Part shown: one piece after another, positions 56,788 to 64,000 of the stretch
How the letters are laid out: each line of letters begins with the position of its first letter
Position numbering within the stretch: the stretch's first letter is position 1
Origin: Nioella aestuarii
GTDB lineage: Bacteria; Pseudomonadota; Alphaproteobacteria; Rhodobacterales; Rhodobacteraceae
Reading direction: 5' to 3'
DNA length: 64,000 bases
Assembly: GCF_050896395.1 (NCBI RefSeq)
Contig: NZ_JBPBBA010000018.1
Location: 7,608-71,607, forward strand
The notes under the pieces: model-generated
Told to the model about the DNA's origin: nothing
The model's database searches: none
Seen by the model: only the letters and a program-made list of their open reading frames with translations
Made by a program: the position numbers and the translations under genes

Positions 56788-58131
56788 ATGAGCGATCACG
56801 ACCACAAGATCCCCCGCACCGTCCCCATTCAGTCGGCGACGTTTTCCAACCCGATCAATGCCGAGATCCGCCGCGCGGCGGCGACCGGCATCTATGACAT
56901 TCGCGGTGGTGGCGCAAAACGGAAAGTGCCGCATTTCGATGACCTGCTGTTCCTTGGCGCGTCGGTGTCACGCTACCCGCTGGAAGGCTACCGAGAGCGT
57001 TGTGATACCTCGGTCACGCTTGGCACGCGCTTCGCCAAAAACCCGATCAAGCTGGACATTCCCATCACAATCGCAGGCATGAGCTTCGGCGCGCTGTCGG
57101 CGCAGGCGAAAGAAGCGCTTGGACGCGGGGCGAGTGCGGCTGGCACCTCCACCACCACCGGTGACGGCGGCATGACGCCAGAGGAACGCGGCCATTCCAG
57201 CAAACTGGTCTATCAGTACCTGCCCTCGCGCTACGGCATGAATCCAGATGATCTGCGCAAGGCCGATGCGATCGAAATCGTCGTGGGTCAGGGCGCGAAA
57301 CCCGGCGGCGGCGGCATGTTGCTGGGCCAAAAGATCAGCGACCGCGTGGCCGAGATGCGGACCTTGCCCAAGGGGATCGACCAGCGTTCCGCCTGCCGTC
57401 ACCCCGACTGGACCGGGCCGGATGATCTGGAGATCAAGATCCTTGAACTGCGCGAAATCACCGGCTGGCGGGTGCCGATCTATGTGAAGGTCGGCGGAAC
57501 GCGGCCCTATTTCGACACCGCTTTGGCGGTAAAGGCAGGGGCCGATGTGGTGGTTCTGGACGGGATGCAGGGCGGCACCGCCGCCACGCAGGACGTGTTT
57601 ATCGAACATGTGGGCCTGCCGACACTGGCCTGTATCCGTCCCGCCGTGCGCGCTTTGCAAGATCTGGGGTTGCACCGCGAGGTTCAGCTTGTGGTCTCTG
57701 GCGGCATCCGCACCGGGGCCGATGTGGCCAAGGCGCTGGCGCTTGGCGCGGATGCGGTGGCAATCGGCACTGCCGCGCTGGTGGCGCTTGGCGACAATGA
57801 CCCGAAATGGGAGGCCGAGTATCAGAAACTCGGCACCACCACAGGGGCCTATGACGACTGGCACGAAGGGCTGGATCCCGCAGGCATCACCACGCAGGAT
57901 CCGGTGCTTGCCGCGCGGCTTGACCCAGTCGAAGGGGGGCGCCGGTTGCGCAACTACCTCAAGGTCATGACTCTGGAGGCACAGACCATCGCGCGGGCCT
58001 GCGGGCACAACCACCTGCACAATCTGGAACCAGAAGATCTCTGCGCCCTGACGATGGAGGCCGCCGCAATGGCGCAAGTGCCCCTGGCGGGCACCGACTG
58101 GTACCCCGGCAAGCCGGGCAGCGGATATTGA
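56788..58131 (+). CDS. glxD: N-methylglutamate synthase subunit C-like FMN protein
   Basis: A 447-residue protein with the glutamate-synthase FMN-binding barrel (ITIAGMSFGALSAQAKEALG; VVLDGMQGGTAATQDVFIEH; LVVSGGIRTGADVAKALALG). Cysteines near C201 (QRSACRHPDW) and in the later loops are possible FeS ligands. The ATG at 56788 has AGGACGAGG upstream; a TTG at 56773 is less likely. The GlxBCD set plus GmaS matches the N-methylglutamate/theanine-type pathway gene arrangement. Confidence 0.88.
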   Translation: MSDHDHKIPRTVPIQSATFSNPINAEIRRAAATGIYDIRGGGAKRKVPHFDDLLFLGASVSRYPLEGYRERCDTSVTLGTRFAKNPIKLDIPITIAGMSFGALSAQAKEALGRGASAAGTSTTTGDGGMTPEERGHSSKLVYQYLPSRYGMNPDDLRKADAIEIVVGQGAKPGGGGMLLGQKISDRVAEMRTLPKGIDQRSACRHPDWTGPDDLEIKILELREITGWRVPIYVKVGGTRPYFDTALAVKAGADVVVLDGMQGGTAATQDVFIEHVGLPTLACIRPAVRALQDLGLHREVQLVVSGGIRTGADVAKALALGADAVAIGTAALVALGDNDPKWEAEYQKLGTTTGAYDDWHEGLDPAGITTQDPVLAARLDPVEGGRRLRNYLKVMTLEAQTIARACGHNHLHNLEPEDLCALTMEAAAMAQVPLAGTDWYPGKPGSGY

Positions 58132-58207
58132 CACAGGGTGGCGCGGGGTCTGACTTCGCGCCATTTTAGCAACGACGAACAGCAACAGGGAAACGGGAAA
58201 AGACGAC

Positions 58208-59536
58208 ATGACACTTGATCTGGCATCCTACGCAGCAGAGCGCGGCATCAAATATTTCATGATCTCCTTCACCGACCTATTCGGCGGACAGCGGGCCAAA
58301 CTGGTGCCCACTCAAGCGATTGCCGATATGCAGGCGGACGGGGCCGGATTTGCAGGCTTCGCCACATGGCTCGACATGACGCCCGCCCATCCCGACATGC
58401 TGGCGGTTCCCGATCCGGCATCTGTCATTCAACTGCCCTGGAAGCCCGAGGTCGCCTGGGTCGCCTCAAACTGCGTCATGGAAGGTGATGACGTAGCCCA
58501 GGCCCCGCGCAATGTGCTGCGCCGTCTGATTGCCGAAGCCGCCGAGATGGGGCTGCATGTGAAGACCGGGGTCGAGGCAGAGTTCTTTCTGCTGACCGCC
58601 GATGGTGAGCAAATCTCAGACGAATACGACACCGCCGCCAAGCCCTGCTACGATCAGCAGGCCGTCATGCGCCGCTACGACGTGGTGCGCGAGATCTGCG
58701 ATTACATGCTGGACCTGGGCTGGGGCCCCTACCAGAACGATCATGAGGACGCGAATGGCCAGTTCGAGATGAACTGGGAATTCGACGATGTGCTGAACAC
58801 CGCCGACAAGCACAGCTTCTTCAAGTTCATGGTCAAGTCGGTCGCCGAGAAACACGGGCTGCGCGCCACCTTCATGCCCAAGCCCGTCGAGGGGCTGACC
58901 GGCAACGGCTGCCATGTGCATGTCTCGGTTTGGGACGCACCGGGTGACGCAGCCAGCACCAATGCCTTTGCAGGTGAAGGCGAAGGCCCAACCGGAGAGA
59001 TGGGTCTTTCTGCACCAGGCAAGCACTTTCTGGGCGGCATCATGAGCCATGCCACTGCCATGGCCGCGATCACCAATCCGACGGTGAACAGCTACAAACG
59101 CATCAACGCGCCGCGCACCATGTCAGGCGCGACATGGGCCCCCAATACCGTGACCTGGACCGGCAACAACCGCACCCATATGGTCCGCGTGCCCGGCCCC
59201 GGCCGGTTCGAGCTGCGCCTGCCCGACGGGGCGGCAAACCCCTATCTGCTGCAGGCGGTGATCATCGCGGCGGGGCTGGACGGCATCCGCAACCAGGCCG
59301 ATCCCGGCAAGCGCTACGACATCGACATGTATGCCGAAGGGCACAAGGTGCGCGGTGCGCCGAAACTGCCGCTGAACATGCTTGATGCCCTGCGCGCCTA
59401 TGACCGTGACAAGGGGTTGAAGTCGGCCATGGGAGAAGAGTTCTCTGCCGCGTTCCTGAAGCTGAAACATGCGGAATGGAATGATTTCGTGTCCCATTTC
59501 AGCCGGTGGGAGAAGGAAAACACACTGGATATCTAG
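58208..59536 (+). CDS. gmaS: Glutamine-synthetase-family ligase (GmaS/GlnT type)
   Basis: A 442-residue glutamine-synthetase-fold enzyme. The GS beta-grasp region begins GIKYFMISFTDLFGGQRAKL, and the catalytic domain has GVEAEFFL, the NDHEDANGQFEMNW metal-ligand segment, NGCHVHVS, APRTMS and NRTHMVRVPG. Close relatives are gamma-glutamylmethylamide synthetase (methylamine + glutamate + ATP) and GlnT. It lies 76 bases after glxD on the same strand. The choice between GmaS and GlnT activity needs phylogeny. Confidence 0.85.
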   Translation: MTLDLASYAAERGIKYFMISFTDLFGGQRAKLVPTQAIADMQADGAGFAGFATWLDMTPAHPDMLAVPDPASVIQLPWKPEVAWVASNCVMEGDDVAQAPRNVLRRLIAEAAEMGLHVKTGVEAEFFLLTADGEQISDEYDTAAKPCYDQQAVMRRYDVVREICDYMLDLGWGPYQNDHEDANGQFEMNWEFDDVLNTADKHSFFKFMVKSVAEKHGLRATFMPKPVEGLTGNGCHVHVSVWDAPGDAASTNAFAGEGEGPTGEMGLSAPGKHFLGGIMSHATAMAAITNPTVNSYKRINAPRTMSGATWAPNTVTWTGNNRTHMVRVPGPGRFELRLPDGAANPYLLQAVIIAAGLDGIRNQADPGKRYDIDMYAEGHKVRGAPKLPLNMLDALRAYDRDKGLKSAMGEEFSAAFLKLKHAEWNDFVSHFSRWEKENTLDI

Positions 59537-59564
59537 TATCCGCGGACTGGGAGGAGCGCGGCAC

Positions 59565-60605
59565 ATGACCACCACAAAACCCGTTACATTCGGCTTCCTT
59601 TTGCTGCCGGGGTTTCCGATGTCCTGCCTGACATCCGCAATCGAGCCGTTGCGGGTGGCAAACGAGATCATCGAACGCCCTGTGTTCGACTGGAAATTGC
59701 TGTCGGAAGGCGGCGGGCCGGTCAGGTCCAGCGCAAGGGTCGGCTTCGACGCGGATGTCGCGCTGTCCGATGCGACCGGACTTGATTTTCTTTTTGTACT
59801 CGGCGGCCCGGACAGTGCCTTTACCAACAGGTCGGCAAGCCATGGCCGTATGCGCCATCTCGCCCGGCACGGAACATCACTTGGGGCGATCAGCGGGGGC
59901 GTTTTTCCTCTGGCCCGCGCCGGTCTGCTGGAGGGATACACCACCAGCGTCCACTGGTGCTATCGCGCGGCCTTTTGCGCCGAGTTCCCTGACATTGCCC
60001 GTTCTGATGATGTAATCGTGCTGGACCGCAACCGCTTCACTGCTGCAGGTGCGGCGGCTGCGTTTGACCTGATGCTGCATCTGATCGGGGACCACCTTTC
60101 GCCGGATGTCGCGACCGAGGTGGCCTGCTGGTTCCAGCACCCCATCATCCGGAGTACAGGCGTTCAGCAACGGGTACCCACGCTGCATGCCGACAGCACC
60201 GTTGATTGTGTGCCAGAGCCGGTGCGCCGAGCCATTGGGCTGCTGAACGACCATATCGAGGACACGATCACCATCGCCGAAGTCGCCGAGCGGATGCACC
60301 TCTCGCAACGGCAGCTGGAACGCCAGTTCAAAAGTGCGACGGGGCAAAGCCCCTCGGTCTACTATCGAACACTTCGCATGAATGCCGCGCGCCAACTGGT
60401 CCGTTTTTCGACCCGGCCTATTACCGACATTGCCATTGAGGTCGGCTGCGCCAATGCCTCTCAGTTGTCGAAGCACTACAGGTCGATCTTTGGCCTGTCG
60501 CCGTTCGAGGATCGTCGCACCAGCGTTGCGTTCCGCGACAACGGCGTGAGCCTGCGCCAACCAGTGGGACTAACCACTCAACGCCCCTATGCGCTGCGCC
60601 AATAG
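59565..60605 (+). CDS. glxA: GlxA-family transcriptional regulator (DJ-1/PfpI + AraC)
   Basis: A 346-residue regulator. Residues ~5-180 are a DJ-1/PfpI-like domain (FGFLLLPGFPMSCLTSAIEP, GAISGGVFPLARAGLL, lacking the active Cys). Residues ~225-315 are an AraC double helix-turn-helix (TIAEVAERMHLSQRQLERQF; ITDIAIEVGCANASQLSKHY). GGAGGAG lies 8 bases before the ATG at 59565. Located after gmaS, it is the expected regulator of the glx/gma genes; other GlxA-type regulators respond to betaine- or amine-type ligands. Confidence 0.9.
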   Translation: MTTTKPVTFGFLLLPGFPMSCLTSAIEPLRVANEIIERPVFDWKLLSEGGGPVRSSARVGFDADVALSDATGLDFLFVLGGPDSAFTNRSASHGRMRHLARHGTSLGAISGGVFPLARAGLLEGYTTSVHWCYRAAFCAEFPDIARSDDVIVLDRNRFTAAGAAAAFDLMLHLIGDHLSPDVATEVACWFQHPIIRSTGVQQRVPTLHADSTVDCVPEPVRRAIGLLNDHIEDTITIAEVAERMHLSQRQLERQFKSATGQSPSVYYRTLRMNAARQLVRFSTRPITDIAIEVGCANASQLSKHYRSIFGLSPFEDRRTSVAFRDNGVSLRQPVGLTTQRPYALRQ

Positions 60606-60697
60606 GCAGATGATTTTCGCCTTGGACGGGCATGGGGCTTTATCCTAACATTCCTGACAGGGTGGTGGATTATCTGCCATGATTTGAAGGACATCCC

Positions 60698-61498
60698 ATG
60701 CCGTTGACCAGCAGCCTTGCAGCAATCGTCGATCTTGAACGCTACCCGCTGACCTCTGATGAACTGATCGGCCAATGCGCTGCGCGCTTAAAGGATGAGG
60801 GCGCCGTGACATTACCGGGCTTCCTTCGGCCCGAGACGGTTGCGCAGCTGGTGACAGAGGCCGAGGAAAACGCGCATCTGGCATATTACACCGCCTCTAC
60901 CCATAATGTTTACCTGACGCCGCCCAACCCGGATCTGCCGTCCGATCACGTTTTCAACCGGCAGGTGGAGTCGTCCAAGGGGTGCATCACAACTGACCAG
61001 GTTCCGGAAGAGTCCCCTCTTCGACAGCTTTATGACGCGGAGGAATTCAAATCCTTCGTTGCGCAGATCGTCGGCGAAGACGGGCTGTTTCCCTATGCCG
61101 ACAGCCTGTCCTCGATCAACGTTCACTATGCCCCCGAGGGCAAGGAACTGAACTGGCATTTCGATAACTCGGAGTTCGCCATCACCTTGCTGCTGCAATC
61201 TCCTCAGGGCGGCGGTGCCTTTGAATATGTCAAGGATCTACGCGACGCGGATGCTGGCGAGATGAACTTCGAAGGTGTGGCAGATCTTTTGGACGGGCGC
61301 ACAAGCCCCGACGTGCTGGACATCGCCCCCGGCACGCTGGTTCTGTTCCGGGGCCGCAATTCCATCCATCGGGTGACGCCGACGGTCGGGGACACCAAGC
61401 GCATTCTGGTGGTTCTGGCCTATAATTCGGAGCCCGGCATCGCCTTGTCCGAATCCGCCCGGCAGACGTTCTATGGGCGCTTGGGCGAACTGGACTGA
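60698..61498 (+). CDS. 2-oxoglutarate/Fe(II) oxygenase of the BesD/HalD fold, with intact HxD...H triad
   Basis: A 266-residue protein. The metal motif is H154-x-D156 (NWHFDNSEFAITLLLQ) with distal H224 (RNSIHRVTPTV), and R235 is a candidate 2-oxoglutarate ligand. The sequence pattern around GGGAFEYVKDLR resembles BesD/HalD-type amino-acid oxygenases. The halogenases of that group have Gly in place of this Asp, so a hydroxylase is predicted. It is probably expressed with the glxA/glx genes and could act on an amino acid or methylated amine. Confidence 0.75.
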   Translation: MPLTSSLAAIVDLERYPLTSDELIGQCAARLKDEGAVTLPGFLRPETVAQLVTEAEENAHLAYYTASTHNVYLTPPNPDLPSDHVFNRQVESSKGCITTDQVPEESPLRQLYDAEEFKSFVAQIVGEDGLFPYADSLSSINVHYAPEGKELNWHFDNSEFAITLLLQSPQGGGAFEYVKDLRDADAGEMNFEGVADLLDGRTSPDVLDIAPGTLVLFRGRNSIHRVTPTVGDTKRILVVLAYNSEPGIALSESARQTFYGRLGELD

Positions 61499-62376
61499 TC
61501 CACCGATCCCTAAGCTTTGCCGCCTGCTTGGCTGCCATTCAAAGAGATGGCGGCGGCGACCCGTTCTTATGCGCCACACGTATGGCGGCATCATGCGGCA
61601 AGCGCCGCCCATCAACTCAAGAGAAGGGCCTGGCAAAGGGCTTGTACTCAATATCTTGCGAAGCCGGGCACCTTATTTGCCTTGATCGTGAATTTGGCTC
61701 TCATTCAGAAAGAATGTCCTTGGGTAGATTCTTCTTGGGGTAACCAATAAAAAAAGAGCTACATCCCATGGATTCCCATGCGCGGTCGCATGACATGCAG
61801 CGGCGGCGCACGCCACCGCTCAGTAGAAAATGTCAGCAGTTTTTCCCGTGCACCTTTCATTGAAACAGCAGCGCAATTTGAGCGCTGACCAGCGCTGAGG
61901 CATATGCCACCAGACGATTTTCCAGACGTGATGCCCAAGGGAAAACCACAGGCCCAGGGAATGGAAAAACTTTACATCGTCATTCATTTGAATGCGATGA
62001 TCATATCATGCGCCCCAAAGGAAATAGAAACCAGAACAGGCCCAACAGGGAAAAACTCCCGCAAAAATCGATTATTTCCCGATACTTAGTCCACCCTCTC
62101 AGAAAGCAGTCCGCAAGATTGCACCAGAAAATATCGCGCGCCAAAATTAATGAACATCGCAATATATTTCCATATGCTCCGTTGATATTCTTATATAATT
62201 GCACCCTCCATTAACCACGAACTAGACATGGATACATAACATTCCGATTCTCAACAAGAACCATGTTCTAAAACTGTTAAAAAATTATTGTTGCAATATT
62301 TTTCACCGATAAGATTATGGAGTCGAAACAAAATCTTTCCATAGATTCTAATCCCCATTTTTTGAAAGGGACGGTC
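61499..62376. other. Long, increasingly AT-rich non-coding gap
   Basis: No gene with a credible start and ribosome site is seen on either strand. The half beyond ~61980 is clearly more AT-rich than the rest of the window. A tandem pair AGCGCTGA occurs near 61879-61898. A possible promoter for the next gene is TTGTTG (62288-62293), a 16-base spacer and TAAGAT (62310-62315), ~62 bases before the ATG; this is weak evidence. Confidence 0.4.
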
Positions 62377-64000
62377 ATGTTCGATATCACTACCGCGCGC
62401 GAAGTTGTGTATGGAGATGGGCAGGTTACTTATGCCTATCAGGATCACGATGATCCCGACACTTGGTATCTGGTGCCCGCGCCCCGCATTCGAACACTGG
62501 GCGGAGATCCGGTCTTTTCTGTTGTCGAATACACAGCCAACGGCGGCGGCGTTTCAGGGGCATGCACGTTTGAGGCTGATTTGGTTCAGCCAGAAGAGGC
62601 CAAGCTGGCCCTGGAAGCAGAGCTTGGAAAATCCGTAAACTGGGGCGGCTTCACCTGGGTCGGTGGCAACGCATATTTTCATTTCCTACGCCTCGGTGCG
62701 CCCGAAATCTTGGTTGCGGAGCCTTCGCTTTATGGCACCAACGTGGTGTCCTTCCAGGTCGAGCTCGAGTCGGCGGAAGAGTTGAACGAATTCAAAACCG
62801 CGCTGTCGCAGGGCGGTGGGAACTCTCCTTTCAGCATCGAATATGACATGCAGGTGCTGACCAAGCTGCTCGGCGCCACGGCAACCGTGACCTACAACTC
62901 TCAGGCTGCAATCAGCTACGAAGAAAGATATCGCACGGAACGGGACACTTGGGGCCGTCAAAAACAGGTTCTGGAGGAAGTCAAACAAGTCCTGCAACAA
63001 TCGGGTGCCGGCGATGTCCATGTTGAAATCGGGGCAGGCGGAACCCCAGAACTGGAACAGCGCGTTCGTGATTGGGCCTGGACCACGTTGGAAGAGCAGG
63101 TTTCCAGTACGGTGGCAGCGGCGGCGGCCATGGCAACGGCGCCAGGCAACAACCCGGTTTCTGCAACGACGTCGTTTACCAAAAGCTACACCGAGGACAC
63201 GGTTGTGGATTGGTCGACCCCCGTCAGCAGCGCTATTCCCGTCTTTGACATTGCGACGTGGGACAACAAGGTTCTGAAGCAAGTGGACAATCGCAAACTG
63301 TCCGTGATCTTTTCGCTTGTCGGTCAGCTGACGTCATCTGAAACCGGACTGGCCATTGCGGAACGCGTGACCGTGACAGTCGTCTATCCGACCCGCCAGA
63401 CCGACAATACATTCGAACTGATTCCGGCCGATGGGGACAAGTCGACCCTGACCTACGAAGCGCCGGGCGCGTTCACACAAAGCGGTGAGTTCATCTCGAG
63501 TTTCAAATTCAGCTTCTCGATCCGTTACTCTGACGGCACCGTCTACAACTCGACAGAGATCTCGACCAGCGACACCGTGGTCAACATTGCACCGAGTGAC
63601 TTTGGAACGCGGCAGGTAACTTTCATCGGACAGGGTGTGCCGTTCGGCGACGATCCAAAGGACGTTGACCGCGTTGTCATCGACCTGTTCTTCACCCCGC
63701 CCTTCGGCCAGACCGCAATCGTGCAGACCAAGGATCTGCTGGAGAATGGCAATGCCGAGGGCGTGCCGGTACAGTTCAACAGCTACTACAAGCAGCCAAT
63801 TGGCGGCACGTATCACTATGCGTTGCGCTACATGATGAATGACGGGTCGGTGATCAGTTCAGGCACCCCGATCACCATCAGCTCGGCACCCGAGAACACC
63901 AATTCCAGCAATGCCGATATTGTCTGTCCGTCGTCAGATAATTTGGGACATCAGAGCGGGTTTTGTTTTGGAGGCTCTGGCTCATCCTTGATTGAGTTTA
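62377..64000 (+). CDS. Large beta-rich protein of unknown function (3' end outside the window)
   Basis: An open frame of 541 codons runs to the window end from the ATG at 62377, with AAAGGGAC 5-10 bases upstream. There is no signal peptide. Residues ~1-170 form an aromatic-rich beta domain (VVYGDGQVTYAYQDHDDPDT, then WYLVPAPRIRTLGG). Residues ~180-280 include a helical, charged segment (YEERYRTERDTWGRQKQVLE, DWAWTTLEEQVSSTVAAAAA). From ~300 on there are Thr/Ser-rich Ig-like strands (ERVTVTVVYPTRQTDNTFEL, ISSFKFSFSIRYSDGTVYNS). No family is recognised. The AT-rich upstream region suggests recent acquisition. Confidence 0.85.
   Translation, partial: MFDITTAREVVYGDGQVTYAYQDHDDPDTWYLVPAPRIRTLGGDPVFSVVEYTANGGGVSGACTFEADLVQPEEAKLALEAELGKSVNWGGFTWVGGNAYFHFLRLGAPEILVAEPSLYGTNVVSFQVELESAEELNEFKTALSQGGGNSPFSIEYDMQVLTKLLGATATVTYNSQAAISYEERYRTERDTWGRQKQVLEEVKQVLQQSGAGDVHVEIGAGGTPELEQRVRDWAWTTLEEQVSSTVAAAAAMATAPGNNPVSATTSFTKSYTEDTVVDWSTPVSSAIPVFDIATWDNKVLKQVDNRKLSVIFSLVGQLTSSETGLAIAERVTVTVVYPTRQTDNTFELIPADGDKSTLTYEAPGAFTQSGEFISSFKFSFSIRYSDGTVYNSTEISTSDTVVNIAPSDFGTRQVTFIGQGVPFGDDPKDVDRVVIDLFFTPPFGQTAIVQTKDLLENGNAEGVPVQFNSYYKQPIGGTYHYALRYMMNDGSVISSGTPITISSAPENTNSSNADIVCPSSDNLGHQSGFCFGGSGSSLIEF

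Noticed and set aside
1..64000. CRISPR array or rRNA operon
   Set aside because: No regularly spaced direct repeats with unique spacers and no rRNA sequence were noticed in reading the window.

Overview
The window is about 60% G+C and reads as chromosome of an alphaproteobacterium of the Rhodobacteraceae, most likely the Roseobacter group. The markers are a tauABC/tpa/tauR/xsc taurine locus, the infA-maf-RNase E/G-yacG order, the hisD-UPF0262-phosphatase and murA-DUF2948 operons, and glxBCD/gmaS. The species cannot be named from sequence alone. No rRNA operon or CRISPR array was seen.

Layout. 1-5.8 kb: the end of narG, then narHJI, a parvulin isomerase, a beta-carbonic anhydrase and a DUF2478 protein (respiratory nitrate reduction). 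5.9-15.3 kb: an island-like stretch ending at tRNA-Phe. It holds a nickel-type efflux and uptake locus (CsoR/RcnR-family sensor, MFS exporter with a His-rich tail, His-rich exported protein, HupE, anchor protein), a SARP/BTAD-TPR regulator facing an unannotated 52-aa membrane protein, a LysR/Asp-Glu racemase divergent pair, and non-coding gaps filled with related repeats and gene debris. 15.6-24.2 kb: taurine degradation (xsc, tauR, tpa) and uptake (tauABC), with a probable TauR operator. 24.3-37.6 kb: mostly housekeeping genes (yacG, RNase E/G, maf, infA, hisD, UPF0262, murA) interrupted by a cytochrome P450 and flanked by small regulatory pairs such as HxlR/DUF4242.

37.7-40.6 kb is the scar of an integrated element at tRNA-Thr. 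A large serine recombinase reads into the tRNA, a 3'-truncated IS3-family copy has destroyed its 5' part, and beyond it lie two small ORFs, a truncated nasT and a chimeric tyrosine-integrase fragment. 40.6-55 kb is an accessory catabolic cluster: an aldo/keto reductase-Rid fusion and a GntR regulator diverge from an operon of TIGR04076 protein, aldo/keto reductase, branched-chain-type ABC transporter and aspartate-dehydrogenase-like protein. This meets a convergent operon of HAD phosphatase, hydantoinase-type amidohydrolase, VOC protein, Asp/Glu/hydantoin racemase and DapA-family lyase, with an XRE-cupin regulator at its head. Together they suggest import and ring-opening of a cyclic amide or ureide followed by amino-acid-like catabolism; the substrate is unknown.

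55-61.5 kb: glxBCD (N-methylglutamate synthase-like), a GmaS/GlnT ligase, a GlxA regulator and a BesD/HalD-fold 2-oxoglutarate oxygenase. 61.5-64 kb: an AT-rich gap and a large beta-rich protein of unknown function that runs off the window. The most worthwhile leads are the 40.6-55 kb catabolic system, four promoter-proximal inverted or direct repeats that look like operators, the insertion in TauC, the small proteins at 9858-10016 and 37445-37609, and the terminal unknown protein.
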